Source of the DNA: Saccharopolyspora ipomoeae
GTDB lineage: Bacteria; Actinomycetota; Actinomycetes; Mycobacteriales; Pseudonocardiaceae
Assembly: GCF_029952525.1 (NCBI RefSeq)
Contig: NZ_JASAOF010000018.1
Coordinates: forward strand, 62,001-126,000
Reading direction: 5' to 3'
DNA length: 64,000 nt
Made by a program: the position numbers and the translations under genes
Shown here: one piece after another, positions 1-8,174 of the stretch
Layout: each line of letters starts with the position of its first letter
Numbering within the stretch: position 1 is the first letter of the stretch
The notes under the pieces: model-generated
Database searches by the model: none
What the model was told of the DNA's origin: nothing
What the model saw: only the letters and a program-made list of their open reading frames with translations

Positions 1-50
1 CTCCCCCGCTGCCGAACACCCCCGAAGCCACCCGCTGATTCGGAAACCCC

Positions 51-2135
51 TTGCCCCGAAACCGAAAACCCCGAACCCCCCGATCCCACTGGCTGCTGCT
101 GGGCCTGGTGCTGCTCGTGATCTCCGGCCTGCTCGGGCTCGACGTGCTGCTCAGCCGCGTCGGCACCGACGGCACGCCCAGCGGCACCCGCCAGTTCGTG
201 CCCCCGACCGCCTTCGACGGCGGGTCGGTGATCGACCCGCGCGAACCCACCGTGCGCCCGGTGCCGCCGCGCACCGTGGCGCTGACCTTCGCCGAAGGAC
301 CCGATCCGCAGTGGACACCGCGGGTCCTGGACGTGCTGGCGCGCAACGACGTGCGCGCGACGTTCTTCGTCACCGGCGCGCAGGCCGCGCGCAACCCCGG
401 TCTGATCCGGGAGATCGTCGACGCCGGGCACGAGATCGGCAACCGCACGCTGACCCGCACCGACCTGCGCGAGGTCGGCGCCCGGCGCGTGCAGCTGGAG
501 CTGAAGTCCACCGACCTCGCGCTGGCCGGAGCCGCCGGGATCACCACGACCCTGGCCCAACCCGCGCACCTGACCACCGGTTCGCTCGACCAGGCCGCGT
601 GGAACTCGTTGCTGCGCATCGGCAATCACGGTCACCAGGTGGTGGTGCCGGACCGGGACTCGGAGGACTGGCGCGGCCGGGGACCCGATGCCGTGCTGGC
701 CGCCTCCACCCCGCACGACGATCGCGGCACGGTCCTGCTCATGCACGACGCGGCCGGTCCGGACACGGTCGCCGCGCTCGAACGGCTGCTGCCCCAGCTC
801 AGAAGCACCGGCTGGCAGGTGGATTCGGTCGGCGCCGCGTTCGGCCTGCGCACCACCACCGTGCCCGCCGGGCTGCTCGACCGGGTCGCCGGATCGCTGT
901 TCGTGGGCGTGGTGGTCGCCTCGGCCTGGCTCGCCGACGCCTTGCGCGCCCTGCTGTGGGCGGCGGCCGCGCTGGGCATCCTGCGGATGGTGTTCGTGCT
1001 GGTCCTGGCCCCGGTCCAGCGGTGGCGCTCGCGCCGCTGGGTGCCGCCGTGGCAGATCAGCCAACGCGTCGGCGTCATCGTCCCGGCCTACAACGAGCAG
1101 GCCGGCATCGCCGCGACGGTGCGCACGATCCTGGCCTCCGACCACCCGGTGGAGGTCATCGTCGTCGACGACGGTTCCACCGACCGCACCGCCGAGATCG
1201 TCGAGCAGCAGTTCGGGCGGCACCAGCACGTCCGGCTGATCCAGCAGCGCAACGCGGGCAAGGCCGCCGCGCTCAACACCGGGCTCGCCGCGGCGCGCTC
1301 GGAGCTGGTGGTGGTCGTCGACGGGGACACGATCCTCGAACCGGACGCGGTGTCGCGGCTCGTCGACCACTTCACCGACCCGTCGGTCGGGGCGGTGTCC
1401 GGCAACGTCAAGGTCGGCAACCGGCGCACGATGCTGGGCCGCTGGCAGCACATCGAGTACGTGATCGGGTTCAACCTGGACCGCCGGGTCTACGAGATGC
1501 TCGGTTGCACGCCGACGATCCCCGGTGCCCTGGGCGCGTTCCGGCGCTCGGCGGTGCTCGCGGTCGGTGGCGTCAGCGACGACACGCTGGCCGAGGACAC
1601 CGACCTGACGATGGCGTTGGAACGCGACGGCTGGCGGATGGCCTACGAGGAGAACGCGATCTCCTGGACCGAGGCGCCCGCGACCGCCGGTCAGCTGTGG
1701 AAGCAGCGCTACCGCTGGTGCTACGGCACGTTGCAGGCCGCCTGGAAGCACCGGCGCTCGGTGCTGGAACGCGGCCCTGGCGGCAGGCTCGGCCGCCTCG
1801 GCCTGCCCTACCTGCTGGTGTTCCAGGTGCTGCTGCAGGTCATCGCCCCGGTGGTGGACGTGGCTGCGTTCTTCGCGCTGCTGAGCGCCGACGGGCGCAC
1901 CTTCGCGCTGACCTGGCTGGCGTTCCTGGCGATGCAGCTGCTGCCGGGCATCATCGCGTTCCGGATGGACGGCGAGCGGCTGCGCCCCCTGTGGGCGCTG
2001 CCGCTGCAGCAGGTCGCCTACCGGCAGCTGATGTACCTGGTGGTGGTGCAGTCGGTGATCACGGCCGTGGCGGGCGCCCGCCTGCCGTGGCAGAAGCTCG
2101 ACCGCCGAGGCCAGCTCACCCCGGCCCGGAGGTAG
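51..2135 (+). CDS. Processive GT2 glycosyltransferase fused to a degenerate NodB-type deacetylase domain
   Basis: A 694-residue membrane protein that probably polymerises or exports an extracellular polysaccharide. A signal anchor (about 14-34) is followed by a polysaccharide-deacetylase fold (about 72-265), two membrane helices (about 280-330), a GT2 catalytic domain (about 347-560) and a C-terminal membrane bundle. The GT2 site is intact: VIVPAYNE at 352, VDDGSTD at 382, DGD at 424-426, EDTD at 515-518 and Q552-x2-R555-W556, as in hyaluronan/chitin-type synthases. The deacetylase site is not: the family TFDDGP reads TFAEGP (79-84) and the metal-binding H-x3-H reads R132-x3-R136. I infer that the N-terminal domain binds or positions sugar rather than deacetylating it. 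The TTG at 51 places basic residues just before the anchor. Any promoter lies mostly outside the window. Confidence 0.85.
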   Translation: MPRNRKPRTPRSHWLLLGLVLLVISGLLGLDVLLSRVGTDGTPSGTRQFVPPTAFDGGSVIDPREPTVRPVPPRTVALTFAEGPDPQWTPRVLDVLARNDVRATFFVTGAQAARNPGLIREIVDAGHEIGNRTLTRTDLREVGARRVQLELKSTDLALAGAAGITTTLAQPAHLTTGSLDQAAWNSLLRIGNHGHQVVVPDRDSEDWRGRGPDAVLAASTPHDDRGTVLLMHDAAGPDTVAALERLLPQLRSTGWQVDSVGAAFGLRTTTVPAGLLDRVAGSLFVGVVVASAWLADALRALLWAAAALGILRMVFVLVLAPVQRWRSRRWVPPWQISQRVGVIVPAYNEQAGIAATVRTILASDHPVEVIVVDDGSTDRTAEIVEQQFGRHQHVRLIQQRNAGKAAALNTGLAAARSELVVVVDGDTILEPDAVSRLVDHFTDPSVGAVSGNVKVGNRRTMLGRWQHIEYVIGFNLDRRVYEMLGCTPTIPGALGAFRRSAVLAVGGVSDDTLAEDTDLTMALERDGWRMAYEENAISWTEAPATAGQLWKQRYRWCYGTLQAAWKHRRSVLERGPGGRLGRLGLPYLLVFQVLLQVIAPVVDVAAFFALLSADGRTFALTWLAFLAMQLLPGIIAFRMDGERLRPLWALPLQQVAYRQLMYLVVVQSVITAVAGARLPWQKLDRRGQLTPARR

Positions 2136-2220
2136 ACGAAACCGCAGGTGAGCGAGCTATCCTGGTGGTGCCGGCGGGCGCTCCGCGCTGGCACGTGGAG
2201 CATTCGGCTCCCCGCACGGC

Positions 2221-2251
2221 GGAGCCTCCGGCCCGAGCGACCGGAGGCTCC
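2221..2251 (+). terminator. Hairpin downstream of the GT2 gene
   Basis: An 11-bp perfect stem (GGAGCCTCCGG / CCGGAGGCTCC) with a 9-nt loop lies 85 nt past the stop at 2135. There is no U-tract, as is common for actinobacterial terminators. Confidence 0.5.
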
Positions 2252-2270
2252 CCACGACGGTTCCGTCGCC

Positions 2271-2315
2271 TGAGGGGTGGGGGGAAGTTTTCATGAAAAC
2301 TTCCCCCACCCCTCA
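2271..2315. terminator. Bidirectional terminator palindrome between convergent genes
   Basis: A 45-nt near-perfect palindrome around TTTTCATGAAAA. The outer arms (TGAGGGGTGGGG / CCCCACCCCTCA) differ only by one extra G on the left. It includes the stop codon of the Nramp-like gene. Its symmetry and convergent setting suit termination from both sides. Confidence 0.7.
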
Positions 2316-3752
2316 GCCGCCGAGCAGCTCCCCGACCTGCTGGTGCACGGTCAGCACCGCGAGCACGCCGAACAGGACGATCGACCAGATCAGCGCGCCG
2401 AGGCGCACGCCCGAGATGCGGATCTGGGCGGGCAGCATCTTGCGGTTGATGGCGATGAGCAGCCCCGAGTAGATGAACATCATGACGCCACCGGTGCAGG
2501 CCGCGATCGTGGCCAGCACGAGCGGCTGGTCCATCCCGGCCATGATCACCACGGTGCCGATGATGCACAGGCCCCACACCAGGATCGCGTAGATCTTGCT
2601 CTCGGAGGCGTCCGGGAAGTAGCTGGTCTTGAGCACGTCGGCGGCCAGCCGGCTGGTGTAGTCGACGATGCCCAGCGCCGCAGCGAACAGCGAGAACGCA
2701 CCCACGACCCAGAAGAAGTAGCCGAACCAGCCGCCGGCCGTTTCGGACATCTTCTCGCCCTCGATACGCAGGAACGACACGTCGTTCTCCAGCCCGGGGT
2801 GGCCGAACACGGTGCCGTAGGCGAGCAGCGACATGAACATGATGGACAGGAACGTGATGGCCACGAAGGTCATCAGCTGCTCCTTGTTGGCGAAGCGCCA
2901 CCACGCCTTCCAGCGGCCCAGGTTCTCCTCGGTGGCCGGGAAGATGAACCCGGCCTGGCCGCGCGCCTCGGACTGACCCGTCAGCGGCGAGACGATCTTG
3001 GGCACGTAGTGGCCCATGCCGAAGCCCTTGTCCCGGATCCAGTTGCTCTGCACCAGGTTCTGGCCACCACCGGCACCGGCGAACGCCAGAGCGCCCATGA
3101 GCACGGCGAATCCGAGCTCGGCGGCCGGGAACCCGGGTTCGGTGACCACGGTGGGCAGCGCCTGCCAGCTCTCGGCTCCGATGACGAACAGGCAGCCGAT
3201 CACGATGAGCAGCACGATCGCGGCGACCTTGAGCATCTCGGCGCGCTCCAGCGCCGTGTAGACGGCGGGCGCGAGGGTGAGGATCAGCGCCACCAGCACC
3301 AGGATTCCCACCGCGATCAGGGATTTGTCGCCGCCGATCGCGTAGGTGATCAGCGTCGCCGAGCTCGTCGCCCACGCCGGCCAGAGGTTGGCGAAGTAGG
3401 CCATGATCGCGAAGACCAGGCCCCAGTGCTTCCACAGCCTGCTGAAACCGGTCACGGCGGTCTCACCCGTGGCCAGGGTGTAGCGCTCGATCTCCATGTT
3501 GAGGAAGTACTGCGTGACCAGGCCCAGCAGCGCCGCCCACACGAAGGTCAGGCCGACCTGCGACGTGATGTAGGGGAAGAGGATGAACTCCCCGCTGGCC
3601 AGGCCGACGCCCGCTGCGACGATGCCCGGGCCGATCAGCCGCCACTGGTCGCGCGGCGGCTCGGGCAGGTCGCGCACCTGCGGTCTCGGGATGTACTTGT
3701 CGGGGAACGCCGCCTCCGGGCTCACCGGGCTCGCGTCGTTGCGATCTGCCAT
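2313..3752 (-). CDS. Nramp-related membrane transporter without the DPGN motif
   Basis: A 479-residue integral membrane protein with about 11-12 helices and the Nramp/LeuT-like layout. The first helix begins GPGIVAAGVGLASGEF, where classical Mn/Fe Nramps carry DPGN, so the usual metal-coordinating Asp and Asn are missing. The helix-6 region reads GGGQNLVQSNW rather than the metal-binding MPH. Actinobacterial proteins of this type are annotated as Nramp family, but their substrate is not established. I infer a different ion or solute. The ATG at 3752 has an AAGGGTG ribosome-binding site; a TTG 45 nt upstream has none. The gene converges on the GT2 gene across the palindrome at 2271-2315. Confidence 0.75.
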   Translation of the reverse strand: MADRNDASPVSPEAAFPDKYIPRPQVRDLPEPPRDQWRLIGPGIVAAGVGLASGEFILFPYITSQVGLTFVWAALLGLVTQYFLNMEIERYTLATGETAVTGFSRLWKHWGLVFAIMAYFANLWPAWATSSATLITYAIGGDKSLIAVGILVLVALILTLAPAVYTALERAEMLKVAAIVLLIVIGCLFVIGAESWQALPTVVTEPGFPAAELGFAVLMGALAFAGAGGGQNLVQSNWIRDKGFGMGHYVPKIVSPLTGQSEARGQAGFIFPATEENLGRWKAWWRFANKEQLMTFVAITFLSIMFMSLLAYGTVFGHPGLENDVSFLRIEGEKMSETAGGWFGYFFWVVGAFSLFAAALGIVDYTSRLAADVLKTSYFPDASESKIYAILVWGLCIIGTVVIMAGMDQPLVLATIAACTGGVMMFIYSGLLIAINRKMLPAQIRISGVRLGALIWSIVLFGVLAVLTVHQQVGELLGG

Positions 3753-3920
3753 CGTCGGCACCCTTGCTCGTTGTGCTTGTCCTGCGAGAGCCGCCAACGT
3801 AAGCGCCCGAACAACACAACCAGGCGAAAAGTAATACTTCTGTCGCCTACGCCCGAGTAACGTCAGCTCTGCTCATCGCCACCGACGAGGAGCGCGGCGG
3901 GGAGTGCGTCCTTCTCACCA

Positions 3921-3991
3921 GGGGACAGTTTTTCCTCGAATTGTCCGGACAAAACGGACATGATCATGGGGTGATTCGAGGAAAACCGTCC
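3921..3991 (+). repeat. Dispersed palindromic element, copy A
   Basis: Arms TTTTCCTCGAAT (3930-3941) and ATTCGAGGAAAA (3974-3985) pair perfectly. They enclose a 32-nt core holding TGTCCGGACAAAACGGACA and a GATCATGGG motif. The outer GGGGAC / GTCC bases extend the pairing. It lies between the 3' end of the coiled-coil gene and the start of the Nramp-like gene. The core matches copies at 16443, 37420 and 55069, but the arm sequence is unique to this copy. Confidence 0.85.
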
Positions 3992-4792
3992 TCAGTCCTC
4001 GCCCAGGGCCCGGGCGGCGGCGTCCTTGGCCTTGACCGCCCGCTCGTGCTCCTGCCGCGCGGTCTTCACGTCCCGGCGGCGCACCCGGAGCTCCGCCTCG
4101 GCGTCGGCGAGCTCCTCGCGCAGCCGCTCGTGGCGCTCTTCCGCCTCGCGGCACGCGGTTTCGGCCCTCGTGAGCTCGGCGGCCGCGGCGTCGAGGTGCT
4201 TCTCGCTGTCCCGCAAGCGGTTTCGCAGCTCCAGGACCTTCCCCTCACCGGACTCCTCGCTCTTGCGGGAGGTTCGGGGTCGTGCGGCCTGGCGCTGGAT
4301 CGCCGCGACGGCGAGGTCGTCGAGGCCGAAGCCGCTGTACTCGAGGGGCTTGGTCAGGGTCGCCCGCTGGACCTCGGCGGCGGCTTCGGGGTCGGAGAGG
4401 GCGGCGGTGAGGGTCTGCGTGATCTGCTCGCGGCCCGAGTCGGCGATCTCGTGGCCGCCTTCGACGGCGAGCTCGGCCGCGCGGGTGGTGAGGCGGTCGA
4501 GCAGGCGGGTCCGTTCGGCGGCCAGGTCGCGGAGCTCGTCGCCGCGCAGCTCGCGCTGCGCCTGGCGGAGCCGGTCACCGAGGTCGAGCAGGGCACCCAG
4601 CTCGTCGGGGTCGCGATCGGCGAGCAGGTTCACCGCCCACGCCGACGTGGTGGGCTTGCGCAGCTTCTTGATCCGCTCGGCCAGCCCGGTGTCGCCGGAC
4701 TCGCGGGCGCGCGCGGCGGCCGCGTTCCGGGCGGTGACGAAGTCCACCGGATCGCCCGTGCACAGCTCCCGTGCCACTTCCCGCAGGTCCAC
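3992..4792 (-). CDS. Actinobacterial hypothetical protein with C-terminal coiled coil
   Basis: No enzymatic family recognised. The N-terminal part carries DFVTARNAAAARARESGD and RIKKLRKPTTSAWAVNLLA, a block I associate with uncharacterised actinobacterial proteins. The last ~100 residues are a charged heptad-rich coiled coil. The frame remains open to 4897, but that would overlap the divergent PspC gene. I place the start at the GTG ending at 4792, preceded by a weak GAGG. Divergent from PspC. The start is uncertain; the reading frame is well supported. Confidence 0.65.
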   Translation of the reverse strand: MDLREVARELCTGDPVDFVTARNAAAARARESGDTGLAERIKKLRKPTTSAWAVNLLADRDPDELGALLDLGDRLRQAQRELRGDELRDLAAERTRLLDRLTTRAAELAVEGGHEIADSGREQITQTLTAALSDPEAAAEVQRATLTKPLEYSGFGLDDLAVAAIQRQAARPRTSRKSEESGEGKVLELRNRLRDSEKHLDAAAAELTRAETACREAEERHERLREELADAEAELRVRRRDVKTARQEHERAVKAKDAAARALGED

Positions 4793-4871
4793 GCCCTCAA
4801 CCTGCCATCCGGACGGGCGGCACGCGAGACGCGGGTTGGCGAGATCGTCGGAGCGCGGGCAAGGTGGAGTC

Positions 4872-5054
4872 ATGACGGCATTGGAGCGTCCTCGCAACGG
4901 AAAGATGATCGCCGGCGTGTGCGCGGGCCTCGCTCACCGGTTCGGGCTGCCCGTGTTCCTGGTGCGGCTCGCCTTCGTGGTCTCGTGCATCCTCCCGGGT
5001 CCCCAGTTCGTGCTCTACATCCTGCTGTGGATCCTGCTGCCGAAGGCTCGCTGA
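4872..5054 (+). CDS. PspC-domain small membrane protein
   Basis: A 60-residue protein consisting almost entirely of one PspC domain: R-x-G-KMIAGVCAGLAHRFGLP followed by a hydrophobic segment (VRLAFVVSCILPG, then VLYILLWILLP). PspC proteins are associated with phage-shock/envelope-stress responses; stand-alone copies are common in actinobacteria. The ATG has a GGTGGAG site 2-3 nt upstream. A strong hairpin at 5070-5100 follows directly. No pspA or pspB is nearby, so a role in a full Psp circuit is not shown. Confidence 0.8.
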   Translation: MTALERPRNGKMIAGVCAGLAHRFGLPVFLVRLAFVVSCILPGPQFVLYILLWILLPKAR

Positions 5055-5069
5055 CGGGGAGGTCACACG

Positions 5070-5100
5070 CGCCTGCCGGAATCTCTGGTTCCGGCAGGCG
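5070..5100 (+). terminator. 12-bp hairpin after the PspC gene
   Basis: Perfect arms CGCCTGCCGGAA / TTCCGGCAGGCG around a 7-nt loop, 16 nt after the PspC stop. The next gene's GTG begins only 11 nt later, so the hairpin also occupies that gene's leader. Confidence 0.75.
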
Positions 5101-5111
5101 TTGCACTTGAC

Positions 5112-6080
5112 GTGAGTCCCCGCCTGTCCGTGCTGGACCGCTCGCACATCCCCGTCGGCGGCAGCGCCCAGGAGGCGCTGCGGGAGACGGTGCGCTTCGC
5201 GCAGGAGGTCGAGCGGCTCGGCTACCACCGGTTCTGGGTCGCCGAGCACCACGGCGTGCCCGGCGTCGCCGGAGCCGCCCCCACCGTCCTGGCCTCGGCC
5301 GTCGCCGCCGCCACCAGCCGCATCCGTGTCGGCACCGGTGGCGTGATGCTGCCCAACCACCGCCCGCTGGTCGTCGCCGAGCAGTTCGGCGTGCTCGCAT
5401 CGCTGTTCGGCGACCGCATCGACGTCGGCCTGGGACGGTCGCTGGGGTTCACCGGAGGCATCCGCAAGGCGCTGGGCGCCGAGGACGCGAGCGGCTTCAC
5501 CGAGCAGCTCGCGGAGCTGCTGGCCTACCTCGACGGCGGCGTCGCCGGGGTGCACGCGATCCCCGCCGAGGGCCTCGACCTGCCGGTGTTCGTGCTGGCC
5601 ACCCGCACCGCCACCAGCGCGGCCGAGCTCGGGTTGCCGCTGGTCATCGCCTCACCGCTGGGCGAGAACCAGATGCTGCGCACGATCGACGACTACCGGC
5701 AGCGCTTCCGCCCGTCGCCCCGCGCGGCCGAGCCCCACGTGGTCGTGGCCCGCTCCATCGCGGTCGCCGACACCACCGAGGACGCCCGCCGCCTGCTCGT
5801 CCCCGAGGCCTGGGCCGGTGTCTGGTCCCGCACCCGCGGCGAGTTCCCGCCGCTGGACGACCCGGACCGGATCCTCGCCCGCGACATGACCGACCGCGAG
5901 CGCACCCACTTCACCCGAGCCATGCAGGGCCACACCTACGGCACCCCGGACGAGGTCGCGGTGGCCCTCAAGGACCTCGTCACGACCACCGGAGCCGACG
6001 AGCTCCTGGTCACCACCACCGCCCACTCCCCCGAAGCCCGCCTCGACTCCTACCGCCACCTCGCCACCCTCACCGGGTGA
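5112..6080 (+). CDS. Luciferase-like flavin-dependent monooxygenase
   Basis: A 322-residue TIM-barrel oxidoreductase of the LLM class (MsnO8-like subgroup), expected to use reduced FMN supplied by a partner reductase. Diagnostic stretches are LSVLDRSHIPVG at the N-terminus, YHRFWVAEHHG (about 39-49), RIRVGTGGVMLPNHRPL (about 70-86) and DRIDVGLGRSLGF (about 101-113). Length is normal. The GTG at 5112 places the barrel's first strand where the family has it, but there is no clear ribosome-binding site. The substrate cannot be told from sequence or neighbours. It converges on the KimA-like gene with only 7 nt between the stops. Confidence 0.85.
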   Translation: MSPRLSVLDRSHIPVGGSAQEALRETVRFAQEVERLGYHRFWVAEHHGVPGVAGAAPTVLASAVAAATSRIRVGTGGVMLPNHRPLVVAEQFGVLASLFGDRIDVGLGRSLGFTGGIRKALGAEDASGFTEQLAELLAYLDGGVAGVHAIPAEGLDLPVFVLATRTATSAAELGLPLVIASPLGENQMLRTIDDYRQRFRPSPRAAEPHVVVARSIAVADTTEDARRLLVPEAWAGVWSRTRGEFPPLDDPDRILARDMTDRERTHFTRAMQGHTYGTPDEVAVALKDLVTTTGADELLVTTTAHSPEARLDSYRHLATLTG

Positions 6081-6083
6081 GGC

Positions 6084-6099
6084 GATTTCAGCGGAAATC
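6084..6099. terminator. Short palindrome shared by convergent gene ends
   Basis: GATTTC AGCG GAAATC overlaps the stop codon at 6088-6090. It is the only hairpin between the two converging genes. The stem is short, so confidence is limited. Confidence 0.35.
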
Positions 6100-8076
6100 C
6101 GGTCGGATTCCGCGCCGGACGTGGCCCGGCGGGTGGTGCGCGCGGTCGACCTCCCTGCGGTGGCTGGAGTCGAGCTGCCAGGGAACGCTGACCACGACCA
6201 CACCCGGTTCGAAGCGCAGCCGCCAGGTCAGGCGCAGGGCGCTCTGGTTGTGCAGCAACCCCTCCCACCAGTGCCCCACGACGTAATCCGGGATGTAGAC
6301 GCACACCAGGTCGCGCGCGCGGGAGCGGCGTAGCTCCTTGATGTAACCCACGATCGGCCGGGTGATGTCCCGGTACGGCGATTCCACGACCTCCAGCGGG
6401 AAGTCGATGCCGAGGCGTTCCCACTCGCTGCGCAGCAGGTGCGTGTCGGCCTCGTCGACCTCGACGGTCAGCGCCGTGAGCGTGTCCGGCCGGGTGGCGC
6501 GTGCGAACGCCATCGCGCGCAGCGCCGGTTTGTGCACTGTGGACACCAGCACGACGGCGTGCACCCGGCTCGGCGAGTCCAGCAGCCCGGACTCCGGTTC
6601 CAGCTCGCGCCGCACTTGGCGGTAGTGCCGGTGGATGCCGCGCATCAGCAGGAACAGCAGCGGGATCGCCAGCACCACCAGGTAGGCGCCGTGGGTGAAC
6701 TTCGTGGCCAGCACGACGCAGAGCACCGTGGCCGTCAGCACCGCGCCGACGGCGTTGATCAGCCGTGCCCGGTGAGCTCTGCCCGGGTCATCGGATTCGC
6801 GCAGCTCGTGGTTCCAGTGCCGCACCATGCCGACCTGGCACAGCGTGAACGACAGGAACACGCCGACGATGTAGAGCTGGATCAGGGCGGTCACCGAGCC
6901 GCCGAAGGACGCGATCAACGCGATCGAGACCGCACCAAGCACGATGATGCCGTTGGAGTGCGCCAGCCGATCGCCTCGGGTGTGCAGCTGTCGCGGCAGG
7001 TATCGGCGCTGGGCGAGCAGCGAGCCGAGCATCGGGAAGCCGTTGAAGGCGGTGTTGGCCGCCAACACCAGGATCAGTGCCGCGCCTGCCTGCACCACGT
7101 AGAACATGACGCTGCCGTCGCCGAACACCGCAGCGGCGAGCTGCGCGATCACGGTGCGCTGGCCGCTGTTGCGGCAGTCGCCGGGGAACCCGATCAGATC
7201 GCACGGGTTCTCCGCGACCCGCACCCCGCTGATCACGGCCAGCGCGGTGACGCCGCTGAACAGCCCGATCGCCAGGCATCCCATGATCAGCATGGTGCGT
7301 CCGGCGTTGTGCGCCCTCGGGCGGCGGAACGCCGGCACCCCGTTGGAGATCGCTTCGACACCGGTCAGCGCGGTGCAGCCGGACGCGAAGGCGCGCAGCA
7401 GCAGGAACACCAGAGCGATCCCGGTCAGGTCGGTCTGCTCGGGCCGGATCCCCCATCCCGCGCTCTCGGCCACCGGCGCGTGACCTGCTGCCGTCTGCAC
7501 GAATCCGACCAGCACGGTCAGCCCCATCGCCGTGACGAACAAATATGTGGGCACGGCGAAGGCGCGGCCCGACTCGCGGGCACCGCGCAGGTTCAGCGCG
7601 GCCAGCACCAGCACCAGCACCACCGCCAGCCAGACCCGCGACGAGTACAGCGCGGGCACCGCCGAGACCAGGTTGTCCACGCCCGCCGCCACCGACACGG
7701 CCACGGTCATCACGTAGTCCACCATCAGCGCCGCGGCCACCACCAGGCTCGCGTTCCGGCCGAGGTTGCGGGCGGCGACCTCGTAGGACCCGCCGCCGCT
7801 GGGGTAGGCGTGCACCACCTGCCGGTAGGAAGCGACGACGACCGCCAGCAGCAACACGACACCCAGTCCCACCCACGGCGCCAGGTGCAGCACCGCCAGC
7901 CCGCCCAGGGACAGGATCAGCAGGATCTCCTGGGTCGCGTAGGTGACCGAGGACAGCGGGTCGCTGGCGAAGACCGGCAGCGCGAGCCGCTTGGGCAGCA
8001 ACGTCTCGCGCATCCGGTCGCTGCGGACCGGAGGCCCGAGCACGAGCCGCTTCACCACCTGCCGGAACGAAACCAC
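6088..8076 (-). CDS. KimA-like APC/KUP-type potassium importer
   Basis: A 662-residue protein with about 12 membrane helices and a soluble C-terminal domain. The N-terminal region (LPVFASDPLSSVTYATQEIL, then SYRQVVHAYPSGGGSYEVA and LVVAAALMVDYVMTVAVSV) follows the pattern of Bacillus subtilis KimA (YdaO), a high-affinity K+/H+ symporter. Other APC permeases of this size in actinobacteria are simply called amino-acid permeases, so K+ import is an inference from that resemblance. The GTG start at 8076 is followed by a basic stretch and the first helix. Only about 98 nt separate it from ehuA, too little for a full c-di-AMP riboswitch. Confidence 0.75.
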   Translation of the reverse strand: MVSFRQVVKRLVLGPPVRSDRMRETLLPKRLALPVFASDPLSSVTYATQEILLILSLGGLAVLHLAPWVGLGVVLLLAVVVASYRQVVHAYPSGGGSYEVAARNLGRNASLVVAAALMVDYVMTVAVSVAAGVDNLVSAVPALYSSRVWLAVVLVLVLAALNLRGARESGRAFAVPTYLFVTAMGLTVLVGFVQTAAGHAPVAESAGWGIRPEQTDLTGIALVFLLLRAFASGCTALTGVEAISNGVPAFRRPRAHNAGRTMLIMGCLAIGLFSGVTALAVISGVRVAENPCDLIGFPGDCRNSGQRTVIAQLAAAVFGDGSVMFYVVQAGAALILVLAANTAFNGFPMLGSLLAQRRYLPRQLHTRGDRLAHSNGIIVLGAVSIALIASFGGSVTALIQLYIVGVFLSFTLCQVGMVRHWNHELRESDDPGRAHRARLINAVGAVLTATVLCVVLATKFTHGAYLVVLAIPLLFLLMRGIHRHYRQVRRELEPESGLLDSPSRVHAVVLVSTVHKPALRAMAFARATRPDTLTALTVEVDEADTHLLRSEWERLGIDFPLEVVESPYRDITRPIVGYIKELRRSRARDLVCVYIPDYVVGHWWEGLLHNQSALRLTWRLRFEPGVVVVSVPWQLDSSHRREVDRAHHPPGHVRRGIRPDFR

Positions 8077-8174
8077 CGACCCAGGCTAGGTTCGCGCCCG
8101 CCACCCCACCGACGAACTACTCCGTGCGAGTGTTTTTCCCGATGGCTCCCGGAGGGGAAGGTGAGCGGAGAGGG

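Noticed and set aside
2277..3860. Long plus-strand frame opposite the Nramp-like gene (and similar long antisense frames opposite xfp, fadB and others)
   Set aside because: High GC makes antisense frames stay open. The translations are Arg/His/Gln/Gly-rich without domains, while the opposite strand encodes clear families.
8077..8174. Possible c-di-AMP (ydaO) riboswitch upstream of the KimA-like gene
   Set aside because: The gap is about 98 nt and contains no ydaO-like conserved blocks.
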